DNA from: Pseudoalteromonas piscicida
GTDB taxonomy: Bacteria > Pseudomonadota > Gammaproteobacteria > Enterobacterales > Alteromonadaceae
DNA: 64,000 bases
Assembly: GCF_002744175.1 (NCBI RefSeq)
Contig: NZ_NKHF01000040.1
Span: 27,375 to 91,374 of the forward strand
Reading direction: 5' to 3'
Below, in pieces: positions 46,274 through 53,637 of this stretch. A program made the translations under genes and the position numbers. Within the stretch, counting starts at the first letter, position 1. Every line of letters starts with the position of its first letter. Under the pieces are notes generated by a model. That model did no database searches and was not told where the DNA came from. It worked only from the letters and a program-made list of their open reading frames with translations.

Positions 46274-47638
46274 CTACCTATTGAGTAATGGAATACGAAT
46301 ACTGACTTCTAGGCCAACATTATTACTAAATTCGATATGGGCGTCATGTACTTTTAACGCGTGCTGCGCAATCGCTAACCCTAGACCAAATCCCCCTTTT
46401 TGGTTTTGCTCAGGGGTTCGCGCGCTTGAAACCCTAAAAAAGGGAATGCAGAGCTTGTCTAACATGTCGGCACTTACACCTTTTCCGTCATCATTTATTG
46501 TACAAACAAGCTGTTCATCACTTTGGCTAACATCAACACTGATATTGCATTTGGCATATTTTATCGCATTACGAATAATGTTTTCGAAGGCACGATTGAG
46601 CAGCATAGGATCGCCATACAAGGTTACGTCAGGTAACGGTGATGCTGTCAGGCGTTTGCCCAATTGTTCCGCTTCAAAATGGGCGTCTTCTATTATTGGA
46701 TCGAGCAGTTCACTTAGCTGGATAGACTGCTTTTCTATCGGAACTTGGTCAGCCTCTAATTTAGACAGATGCAAAATATCGCTGAGCATGTTTTCTACCA
46801 GCTGTGCTTCACGCTCAATTCGCTCAATGTAACTTTGGCTCTCTTTGGTGGCATACCCTGCGGCTAAACCGGTTGCCATTTGTAAACGCGTGAGCGGTGA
46901 GCGTAGTTCATGGGAGATATCAGCAAGTAGGCGCTTTTGGTTATTGACCAAAGACTCAAGCCTGTCGGCCATTAAATTAAAATCATGGCCTAGTTGGCCC
47001 AATTCGTCTTGGCGTTTTTCATTTATCTCTGCACGGCTTGCCAGTTCCCCTTTCGATAAGCGTGCAGCCGTTTTTTGTAATGCTTTAATGGGGGTGAGTA
47101 AATCTCTAGTAAACCAAAAGCATAGTAATAGGCTGGCACCGAGCACAACCGCAATCTTTATCCAAAGTGGCAAGGTTCTCAGCTTGATAAGTGCACTGGG
47201 CGTATGGTTTTGAAAAATAAGGTACAGTCGATAACGCTCGTTATCTAGCGTCACTTCTAGTGGTCCAAATGCTTTGTACTCAGGCGTAAAAATCGCCAGC
47301 GGTTTAGTGTCTTCGGTAAAGCTCAGTAAGTCTAGGTTTAGTGCCGTTATCCTTGGGTTGGCGGCAAAGCTTCTTTCTGGATCGCGGTGACTTAAATAGA
47401 TATTTCGGGCTTTTCTTTTTCGCAGCTTGGCTACATCATTGAGTGTAAAGTCTGGGTGTTTACCCGCTTCAGTGATGGCGAGCTCCAGATGCCGCAGATT
47501 TTGTAGCATAGGTTTAGAGATACGGTGAGTTTCTACCACATCCGGTTGAAGCATGCTAATCCCGAGTAGCAATAAAATGGTGGCGATAATGGTTACCCAA
47601 AACCAGACAAAGACTTTAACTAATAAGTACCGCTTCAT
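46274..47638 (-). CDS. cpxA: Envelope-stress sensor histidine kinase CpxA-like
   Basis: A 454-residue sensor kinase with membrane segments at about 8-30 and 158-176, a periplasmic sensor between them, a HAMP domain (about 177-232), HisKA with His243 (ADISHELRSPLTRLQ), and an HATPase domain with N box NAIKYAKCNI, and G boxes DDGKGV and GFGLGLAI. Gene order (3 nt after cpxR, divergent Spy/CpxP gene) supports CpxA. It would sense misfolded envelope proteins. Other CpxA-like kinases such as those for copper share this layout. Confidence 0.85.
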   Translation of the reverse strand: MKRYLLVKVFVWFWVTIIATILLLLGISMLQPDVVETHRISKPMLQNLRHLELAITEAGKHPDFTLNDVAKLRKRKARNIYLSHRDPERSFAANPRITALNLDLLSFTEDTKPLAIFTPEYKAFGPLEVTLDNERYRLYLIFQNHTPSALIKLRTLPLWIKIAVVLGASLLLCFWFTRDLLTPIKALQKTAARLSKGELASRAEINEKRQDELGQLGHDFNLMADRLESLVNNQKRLLADISHELRSPLTRLQMATGLAAGYATKESQSYIERIEREAQLVENMLSDILHLSKLEADQVPIEKQSIQLSELLDPIIEDAHFEAEQLGKRLTASPLPDVTLYGDPMLLNRAFENIIRNAIKYAKCNISVDVSQSDEQLVCTINDDGKGVSADMLDKLCIPFFRVSSARTPEQNQKGGFGLGLAIAQHALKVHDAHIEFSNNVGLEVSIRIPLLNR

Positions 47639-47641
47639 TAT

Positions 47642-48334
47642 TTAGGCCTTCAGAAAGATATAGCCTGAGCCACGTATGGTCTTAATATAGGTGTGCTCAC
47701 TAAGAGCAGCAATCTTTTTCCTGACGTTAGAAACGTGCATATCGATGGAGCGATCATAAGGGACGAGCGCTCTGCCAAGTACTTGGCGTGAAATCGTTTG
47801 CTTATCTACCACTTCACCTGCCGATCTTACTAGCAAATGGAGCACTTCGTATTCTGTTCCGGTTAACGCCAGTATTTCACCATTAACCGATGCACTTCTA
47901 GCACCCACATCAAGGCTAAGGTGGTGGATGGTATAGGTATCGTCTGGACTATGTTGTTTGTAGTGATCTACTCGGCGAGTAATGGCTTTGACGCGTGCAA
48001 GGAGCTCTCTGTGATTGAATGGTTTGGGAATATAATCATCTGCGCCCAGCTCTAAGCCAAAAATTCGGTCAAAGTCATCTCCTTTGGCGGTAAGCATGAT
48101 AACTGGCGTCATTTTGTGCACGCGTAATGCCTTAAGTACTTCAAAGCCATCCATGTCTGGCAGCATGACATCTAATAGGATCAGATCAAAATTCTGTTTT
48201 ACCGCTCGTTGTAGGCCTTCTGGACCTGAATGCTCCATCGCGACAGCAAAGCCTTCAGCACTAAAATACTCATTTAATAGGCTACATAAATCTTGATCGT
48301 CATCGATCAGTAAAATGGAGTGTTTCATAGTCAT
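47642..48334 (-). CDS. cpxR: OmpR-family response regulator CpxR-like
   Basis: A 230-residue regulator. The receiver has DDD at 11-13, the phosphorylated Asp55 (LILLDVMLPDMDG), Thr in VIMLTAKGDD and Lys in YIPKPFNHRE. The C-terminal winged helix (about 130-230) contains ALTGTEYEVLHLLV and RSIDMHVSNVRKKI. It is followed by cpxA after 3 nt. An adjacent, divergent Spy/CpxP gene is the classic Cpx target, though no GTAAA-N5-GTAAA box was found between them. Confidence 0.88.
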   Translation of the reverse strand: MTMKHSILLIDDDQDLCSLLNEYFSAEGFAVAMEHSGPEGLQRAVKQNFDLILLDVMLPDMDGFEVLKALRVHKMTPVIMLTAKGDDFDRIFGLELGADDYIPKPFNHRELLARVKAITRRVDHYKQHSPDDTYTIHHLSLDVGARSASVNGEILALTGTEYEVLHLLVRSAGEVVDKQTISRQVLGRALVPYDRSIDMHVSNVRKKIAALSEHTYIKTIRGSGYIFLKA

Positions 48335-48367
48335 ACTTGGTCCAGCGCTGTGATTGAAGTTTAGCTT

Positions 48368-48528
48368 ATACCAATTGAATTAATTCTCTAATCAATTTGA
48401 AGGATGAAATAGCATATTAGCGTCGTTAAAAACTTCTCATGTAAAGCAACTAAATAGCAAAATTTTTGCCTAGCTACTAACGCAATTTTTGTGCTTCAAA
48501 TCGCTCATTTACTTAATACATTTGGTAT
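48368..48528. repeat. Dispersed TIR repeat, copy E (short form)
   Basis: About 161 bp, starting ATACCAATTGAATTAAT and ending ACTTAATACATTTGGTAT, its inverted partner. It contains the shared internal block AAAGCAACTAAATAGCAAAA and TTTTTGCC. It occupies nearly half of the cpxR/cpxP divergent promoter region. Confidence 0.65.
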
Positions 48529-48698
48529 TAAAAGAGGTTGTCTCAAGCTTATTACACCTTACTTTATTGTGTTATGTAAATTGCCTTTGCTTTTTTTTGC
48601 AAAGCCCTGACAAAACTTTACCTCGGTCTGACGTTCCTTTTCTTACTGGTTGCTAGATTTGATAACGACAAAGCAATGGCGAACAAGGAGCCAAAATT

Positions 48699-49160
48699 AT
48701 GAAATTACTATCAACCTTAGCGTTAGTTACTGTACTTGGCGTGTCTACTTTAAGTTTTACTGCAAGTGCTGGTTCTATGGGAGGGAAGCTAGAGCATTCG
48801 GCAAGATTGCTACTGTCAGAGAAGGGGCAAAAGTTACTGGAGCTGACAGACGCACAGCAGGTGCAGCTAAAAACGATTTATGCGGATCACAAAGCTGCAA
48901 AGCAAGCACTAAAAGCACAAAGTAAAGAGACACGCACTGCTTATCGTCAGGAAATGAAAGCACTGATGGAAGCGGAAGTGTTTGATAAAGCACAAGCACA
49001 GCTTCTACTGGAGCAGGGACAGGATAAACAACAAGCTTGGGCACTGTTAGCTATGGAAACTCGTCATAAGGTGATCCATGTACTTAGTGAGGAACAACGT
49101 GAAAAGCTCAAAGCGCTGAAGTCGCACCGCAAGCACAAACGTACGAAAAAAGCCGAGTAA
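48699..49160 (+). CDS. cpxP: Spy/CpxP family periplasmic protein
   Basis: A 153-residue protein with a signal peptide (LSTLALVTVLGVSTLSFTASA). The mature part is helical and very Lys/Gln/Ala-rich, with the two LTxxQ-like motifs of the family, LELTDAQQVQLKTIY near residue 47 and the later VLSEEQREKLKAL. CpxP restrains CpxA and acts as a chaperone. The basic C-terminal tail (SHRKHKRTKKAE) is unusual. GAGCC precedes the ATG weakly. It is divergent from cpxR. Confidence 0.85.
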   Translation: MKLLSTLALVTVLGVSTLSFTASAGSMGGKLEHSARLLLSEKGQKLLELTDAQQVQLKTIYADHKAAKQALKAQSKETRTAYRQEMKALMEAEVFDKAQAQLLLEQGQDKQQAWALLAMETRHKVIHVLSEEQREKLKALKSHRKHKRTKKAE

Positions 49161-49551
49161 CAGTACGCCGTTAACTTTCCAAGTATCACACTTTTGAGAC
49201 CAAGCTCTTGCCTGTATAGGTGAGAGCTATTTTTTGCTGTTTTTCTTTCCCAGTGTCCACAACAGAGCTCATACTCAGTTCTGAGAAGTCACTTTTCACG
49301 CCTCGTTAGCGGCAATCAAAGCTGATAATTTGTCGCTATTTGAGTTACATGTTGATAACATGTTTAGGTTGTGGTACTTTTCGATTAAGAGGACATCTGG
49401 CAAGTCTGCTGACAACTCTTTGAATCGTGTTTAAATTTAAGTAACCATTAATTTTTGCGCACAAACTTTCCAATGACTTTTACCTTTTTTAGAGTAACGA
49501 TGCGTATTCTTTGTTATTGGCTGTTTGTTACTAGGTATCACCGAGGGAGAC
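49161..49551 (+). other. Intergenic region with the cpxP terminator
   Basis: About 390 bp. At 49203-49236 the stem AGCTCTTGCCT/AGGTGAGAGCT and a run of six T form a clear terminator for cpxP. The rest is AT-rich upstream sequence for the XRE regulator; nothing else was recognised. Confidence 0.6.
49203..49236 (+). terminator. Terminator of cpxP
   Basis: An 11-bp stem with two wobble pairs, a GTAT loop and six T. Confidence 0.8.
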
Positions 49552-49860
49552 ATGCAGACACCTGAAGAATACGAGGTGACACTTAGGATCCGTGAGCTGT
49601 TAAAAGAGCTCAAAAAACGCAAAGGCTATACCAAAAAAACGATTAGCCAAAAGCTTGGAATAGGTCTCACCACATTAGATGATTACCTTAACGGAACCAG
49701 TTCGTTTCGGTTAGGGACGTTAATTAAGTTATCTGAAATTTGCCGAATCCAATTAAGTGATATTTTGGATGGCGCAGGGCATATTGCCAAAACTTATGAA
49801 CAAGGAAGCAAACGTTCAAAACCTTTGCCTGAAAAAGCAGATAACGAAGAGCATAACTAG
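49552..49860 (+). CDS. XRE-family helix-turn-helix regulator
   Basis: A 102-residue DNA-binding protein from the ATG at 49552 (MQTPEEYEV), with GAGGGAG just upstream. Helices RIRELLKELKKRKGYTKKTISQKLGIGLTTLDDYLNGTSSFRLGTLIKLSEICRI (about 9-65) form a lambda-repressor-like domain. The 35-residue tail is charged and likely disordered. No toxin partner adjoins, so an antitoxin role is unlikely. Target genes are unknown. Confidence 0.82.
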   Translation: MQTPEEYEVTLRIRELLKELKKRKGYTKKTISQKLGIGLTTLDDYLNGTSSFRLGTLIKLSEICRIQLSDILDGAGHIAKTYEQGSKRSKPLPEKADNEEHN

Positions 49861-49910
49861 CTTATTTTGGCCGTGTTGTGTTGGCTGTCTTAACGGGAAT
49901 AGATAAAATA

Positions 49911-50121
49911 ATACCAATCTTGTTAAGTAGATGATTAATTTTAAAGCAGAGAAATAGCGTTAGAAGCACCGCGCTTGCGTCTTGCTACTGTCAAGGTGCC
50001 TATATGCATTTGGGGAAGGCAAAAATTTTTGCTATTTAGTTGTTCTTAATTAAGAAGCTTTTAACCAGTTAGCGCCTAATTTACTCCTTCAAATTGAGCA
50101 AGTATTAAGGCTAAATGGTAT
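49911..50121. repeat. Dispersed TIR repeat, copy F (reverse orientation)
   Basis: About 211 bp from ATACCAATCTTGTTAAG to TTAAGGCTAAATGGTAT. Read on the minus strand it has the same order as copies A and B: TACTTGCTCAATTTGAAGG, GCGCTAACTGGTTAAAAG, AACAACTAAATAGCAAAAA, TTTTTGCC. It lies between the XRE and yacG genes. Confidence 0.72.
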
Positions 50122-50140
50122 AAAGTGCTGCATATGAAGC

Positions 50141-50165
50141 AAAAAGGCCGCTGACAGGCCTTTTT
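50141..50165 (-). terminator. Terminator of yacG
   Basis: Stem AAAAAGGCC/GGCCTTTTT with a 7-nt loop, just past the yacG stop on the minus strand. Confidence 0.85.
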
Positions 50166-50171
50166 ATGTGT

Positions 50172-50414
50172 TTATTCTTTAAAAAAGCTATCGTCGTTTT
50201 TAGCCAACATCGCCTCGATGTCTTCAATCAAGCTTTCGGTATCCTGCTGAGTCAATTCGCCACTTTTCATCGGCGTGGAAATTTTATTAGATTCATCTGA
50301 CCAATCCCCCAAGTCAATAAGCTGGCAGCGTTTGGAACAAAACGGACGAAACTCACTTTTCTCAGACCATTCAACGCTTTTCTGACAAGTTGGGCATTTC
50401 ACTATGGTTGTCAT
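50172..50414 (-). CDS. yacG: DNA gyrase inhibitor YacG
   Basis: An 80-residue zinc-ribbon protein. Four Cys ligands are at C7, C10 (CPTC), C26 and C30 (CSKRC), and [17 protein letters not shown] is diagnostic. YacG binds GyrB and blocks DNA binding. In many gammaproteobacteria it follows coaE and zapD; neither is near here, so the gene has been moved. Confidence 0.93.
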   Translation of the reverse strand: MTTIVKCPTCQKSVEWSEKSEFRPFCSKRCQLIDLGDWSDESNKISTPMKSGELTQQDTESLIEDIEAMLAKNDDSFFKE

Positions 50415-50539
50415 AACGTATTACTACTCACTACTTCTTGATGGGGGTAAGTCTAATGGTATTTATCCAGTTTGTGAACCAAGTGTAGTACCGCTTTGCG
50501 TTGCAATCTGAAAGAAACTGCTAAGCTTATGCCTGAGTA

Positions 50540-50568
50540 GTTCAGAAGTAGTTATACTACTTCTGAAC
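50540..50568 (-). terminator. Terminator of the cystine symporter gene
   Basis: A 13-bp perfect stem (GTTCAGAAGTAGT and its complement) with a 3-nt loop, 9 bp after the stop on the minus strand. Confidence 0.8.
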
Positions 50569-50576
50569 AGACATGA

Positions 50577-51935
50577 TTATGCCGCTCCATCCATATGCTT
50601 TTGCTTTAACAAGCGGCTAGTCACTGTGCCTGCGGTCATTGAGCCAGATACATTAAGTGCTGTTCTAGCCATATCGATTAAAGGCTCGATAGAGATCAGC
50701 AGCGCCGCAATTGTCACGGGTAATCCCATTGCTGGTAGCACAACGAGGGCTGCAAAGGTGGCACCACCGCCCACACCAGCAATACCAAACGAGCTAATTG
50801 CAACCATAGCAACCAAAGAGATGATAAAGTCGATGGCAAATGGGTCGATCCCTACTGTTGGGGCAACCATTACGGCTAGCATTGCCGGATAAATACCGGC
50901 ACAGCCATTTTGTCCGATTGTTGCACCAAACGAAGCGGAAAGGTTTGCAATAGCAGGGGGCACATTGAGCTTGTGGATCTGTGCTTCGACATTAAGTGGA
51001 ATGGTTGCCGCTGAGCTACGAGAGGTAAAGGCAAAGGTTAACACCGGCCAAATTTTTTGGAAGAAATGCTTTGGATTCTCACCAACCACCGTCACTAACA
51101 AACCATGCACTACGAACATCAGTAAAATCGCGATATAAGAGGCGAGAATAAAGCCGAGTAAGCTGATGATATCAGCCATGCTTGATGTGGCGATTACTTT
51201 TGCCATCAAGCCAGCTACCCCGTATGGTGTAAGTGCGATGATCATGCGTACAAGTCGAAGTACCACTGCTTGCGCACCCTCTACCGCATGCTTTATCGGG
51301 CCACTAAGATCTGACTCTTCCATAATGGCTCTGCGAGCAGCAATTCCGGTAAGCACGCCGAATATCACAACGGCAATAATAGAAGTAGAGCGCTCACCGG
51401 TTAAATCTGCAAATGGATTAGTTGGAACAAAGCTCAATAGCATTTGTGGGATAGTTAAGTCGGCAACCGTTGTTGCTCTTTCCTCAAGTATTGCAATTCT
51501 TGCTGTTTCACGAGCACCTTCAACCAAGCCTTCAGCGCTGAGTCCAAATGCTTGAGTGATAAAAATACCAATAAGCGCGGCAATTGCGGTGGTAAAAACC
51601 AAAATTGCGATGGTGACAAAGGAGATTTTGCCAAGAGAGCCCTGATTGTCGAGTTTAACAACTGCAGCAATCATCGACACTAATACCAAAGGCATGATAA
51701 CCATTTTGAGGAGGTTAACGTAGCCGCTACCAACGATGGACACCCAGTCAAGCACCGTTTGTTTGGTGGCCTGATCAGCGGAGAAAACAAATTGCAGTGC
51801 GAGCCCAAACAAACTACCGGCAACTAGGCCGAGTAATACCGTTCTTGATAGGGTTTCAGCGCGCTGTTGAAAGCGATATAGACCGAAAAGTATGGCAACA
51901 AAAACCACCAATGCGGCGATAACAGCAAAAGACAT
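50577..51935 (-). CDS. tcyP: L-cystine symporter, TcyP type
   Basis: A 452-residue dicarboxylate/amino acid:cation symporter. It has about eight membrane segments and two re-entrant loops; SRSSAATIPLNVE near residue 310 and the following GQNGCAGIYPAMLAVM are the family's SSxxT-like and transport-core motifs. The ATKQTVLDWVSIVGSGYVNLLKMVIMPLVLVSMI N-terminal part is typical of TcyP/YdjN, which import cystine. Sodium/glutamate symport is the alternative. Confidence 0.85.
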   Translation of the reverse strand: MSFAVIAALVVFVAILFGLYRFQQRAETLSRTVLLGLVAGSLFGLALQFVFSADQATKQTVLDWVSIVGSGYVNLLKMVIMPLVLVSMIAAVVKLDNQGSLGKISFVTIAILVFTTAIAALIGIFITQAFGLSAEGLVEGARETARIAILEERATTVADLTIPQMLLSFVPTNPFADLTGERSTSIIAVVIFGVLTGIAARRAIMEESDLSGPIKHAVEGAQAVVLRLVRMIIALTPYGVAGLMAKVIATSSMADIISLLGFILASYIAILLMFVVHGLLVTVVGENPKHFFQKIWPVLTFAFTSRSSAATIPLNVEAQIHKLNVPPAIANLSASFGATIGQNGCAGIYPAMLAVMVAPTVGIDPFAIDFIISLVAMVAISSFGIAGVGGGATFAALVVLPAMGLPVTIAALLISIEPLIDMARTALNVSGSMTAGTVTSRLLKQKHMDGAA

Positions 51936-52202
51936 CAGAATACCTTTCGAAACATTAAAAAATAACGCGCTACTATAGAGGTTTTGGCGCTTTTGCTAAA
52001 ATATTCTTTCACTATGGAATAGAACAAAAGGTTATCAAAACAGGTGAAAGTTTTTCGGTTAGCTCTTTTAAACGCTACTATCTTGTGGTGAGTGTGCACT
52101 AACTGACTTCTGCTCGGGCTGAACTGTCTGAACAGGCATTAGAACATGACGTATTGGATCAGAGAAAATTTAGTTTAGGTAACGGCTAAATGAAATAGAG
52201 GA
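51936..52202. other. Intergenic region downstream of the 6S RNA
   Basis: About 265 bp between tcyP and the 6S RNA gene. It should hold the tcyP promoter. No ORF or repeat was recognised. Confidence 0.3.
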
Positions 52203-52390
52203 AGGTTGTTCCCCGGCTTCGCGGATGCCGATGTCAGCCCTTGAACCCTGAGGTTCAAGGCGGAGAGCAACAGCCTACCGTAGGCTTCTCGGTACATGCC
52301 GAGCATGCTCAATAGTAAGCAAACTGCCATCCTAAACGAAATTTATCGGCTCAGGGACTTAATCAGCTGTCCTACGAGCTAGGGAACAAT
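52203..52390 (-). ncRNA. ssrS: 6S RNA (RNA polymerase sigma-70 mimic)
   Basis: Read on the minus strand the sequence matches the 6S RNA layout. It has CCCTGAGCCGATA after about 30 nt, GAGCATGCTCGG, then CCGAGAAGCCT in the central region, CCTTGAACC/GGTTCAAGG in the 3' arm followed by GGGCTGACATCGGC, and a closing end (GTTCCC...GGGAAC) pairing the 5' and 3' termini. The length of about 188 nt fits E. coli (184 nt). A TATACT -10 box lies at 52394-52399 on the minus strand. 6S RNA binds RNA polymerase-sigma-70 in stationary phase. The usual zapA/ygfA neighbours are absent here. Confidence 0.92.
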
Positions 52391-52571
52391 TACAGTATAT
52401 AAAACATCTGCCGATCACGAAACCATAGTATTGCAATTTTTGTATCAACCGCATGGTTTTTACCCGCTTTGTTTAGTGACTGACCAAGCGTTAATCTTAG
52501 CGTTAATTAACAAGTCAGCATTTGCTGTATTTCAATATGAAATTGCAGATGGCATGTTGCAGCCTATGTAT

Positions 52572-52587
52572 GCCTCTCCAGCTTGAG
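52572..52587 (+). repeat. 16-bp direct repeat, left copy
   Basis: GCCTCTCCAGCTTGAG occurs here and again at 52825-52840, on either side of the 25-bp tandem array, 253 bp apart. Confidence 0.7.
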
Positions 52588-52655
52588 TAAAACCTATCAT
52601 CACAATTAAACCTGCCTAAATGAGAGCAAATATACTGAGTTGGTAAGTGACGCTT

Positions 52656-52818
52656 GTGGTGGGTGTCAGCTAAATAAATTGTGGTGGGTGTCAGCTAAAC
52701 AAATTGCGGTGGGTGTCAGCTAAACAAATTGTGGTGGGTGTCAGCTAAACAAATTGTGATGGGTGTCAGCTAAAAGCTGTGTCAGCTAAATAAATTGCTG
52801 GGTGTCAGCTAAAAGCTT
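52656..52818. repeat. 25-bp tandem repeat array
   Basis: Four head-to-tail 25-bp units (52656, 52681, 52706 and 52731), each GTGGTGGGTGTCAGCTAAA plus ACAAATT or TAAATT, differ by only one or two bases. Three degenerate units follow, all keeping GTGTCAGCTAAA. The word TGTGATGGGTGTCAGCT at 52755-52771 also occurs inside rluA at 53064-53080. It lies in the intergenic region between the 6S RNA gene and rluA. Confidence 0.85.
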
Positions 52819-52824
52819 AAATTA

Positions 52825-52840
52825 GCCTCTCCAGCTTGAG
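52825..52840 (+). repeat. 16-bp direct repeat, right copy
   Basis: Second copy of GCCTCTCCAGCTTGAG; see the copy at 52572-52587. Confidence 0.7.
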
Positions 52841-52877
52841 GGTTGGATATGCGTTGGTGGATCTGGGTTTATGTCTT

Positions 52878-53531
52878 TCAGAAAGGGACGGGGGCGGTAA
52901 AGGTCATCATCTTACCGGTGGTGGGGTGTGAAATTTGTAGCATCTCAGCATGTAATTGAAGGCGTGATGCTGCCGCTAATGCCTCTTTGTTTGCGTACAA
53001 CCTATCACCAAGAATAACGTGCCCAAGTGCGAGCATATGTACTCTAAGTTGATGAGAGCGCCCTGTGATGGGTGTCAGCTTAACCCGTGTTGCCTTCGCT
53101 TCGTATTCCAGCACTTCGAAGTGAGTCAATGAAGGCTTTCCTGTTTCGTGGCAAACCATTTGCTTTGGGCGATTAGGCCAATCACAGACTAAAGGTAAGT
53201 CAACAGATCCAGTTTGCTGCTGTAACTTGCCATAAACTCTGGCGATGTAATGCTTGTGTGTTAAGCGGTCTTGAAATTGGATGCTAAGGTGGCGGTGGGC
53301 TGTCTTGTGCATTGCCAAGCAAAGTACGCCCGACGTGGCCATATCTAGGCGGTGTACTATTTTTGCTGTGGGGTAAACAAAGTTAACGCGGGCAATGGCG
53401 CTGTCCCAATGCTTCGGATCTTTACCTGGCACGGTGAGCAAACCGCTTGGCTTGTTGATCACCAACATATCTTCATCTTGATATAAAATATCAAGGTAGG
53501 GAGAAAGGGGGGGAGCGTAATTTAGTAACAC
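52878..53531 (-). CDS. rluA: Dual-specificity pseudouridine synthase RluA
   Basis: A 217-residue enzyme from GTG at 53531, with AGG six bases before it. It has VINKPSGLLTVPGK, catalytic Asp in HRLDMATSGVL, and GRSHQLRVHMLALGHVILGD, all typical of the RluA family. No S4 domain is present, matching RluA itself rather than RluC/RluD. RluA modifies 23S rRNA U746 and tRNA U32. It follows rapA by about 100 bp on the same strand, the same gene pairing as E. coli. Confidence 0.92.
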   Translation of the reverse strand: MLLNYAPPLSPYLDILYQDEDMLVINKPSGLLTVPGKDPKHWDSAIARVNFVYPTAKIVHRLDMATSGVLCLAMHKTAHRHLSIQFQDRLTHKHYIARVYGKLQQQTGSVDLPLVCDWPNRPKQMVCHETGKPSLTHFEVLEYEAKATRVKLTPITGRSHQLRVHMLALGHVILGDRLYANKEALAAASRLQLHAEMLQISHPTTGKMMTFTAPVPF

Positions 53532-53610
53532 TAATTGCCTCAGCAAGACTATCTATTCACGAAACGGGGTATTATATCTGAGTTACCAACAGAGAGGTAG
53601 CAGATAAAAG

Positions 53611-53630
53611 AAGAGAGCCGCAGCTCTCTT
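53611..53630 (-). terminator. Terminator after rapA
   Basis: Minus-strand stem AAGAGAGC/GCTCTCTT with a 4-nt loop and T-rich tail, 8 bp after the rapA stop. It separates rapA from rluA. Confidence 0.8.
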
Positions 53631-53637
53631 GTACTTT

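Noticed and set aside
48440..48455. Possible CpxR box GTAAA-N4-CTAAA upstream of cpxR
   Set aside because: It is part of the conserved internal block of the TIR repeat present at other loci, and the spacing is not GTAAA-N5-GTAAA.
49552..49860. XRE protein considered as an antitoxin
   Set aside because: No toxin-sized gene adjoins it on the same strand.
52203..52390. Several nested inverted repeats first taken as a MITE or integron attC site
   Set aside because: Read on the minus strand they match the conserved features of 6S RNA, so they are RNA structure rather than a mobile element.
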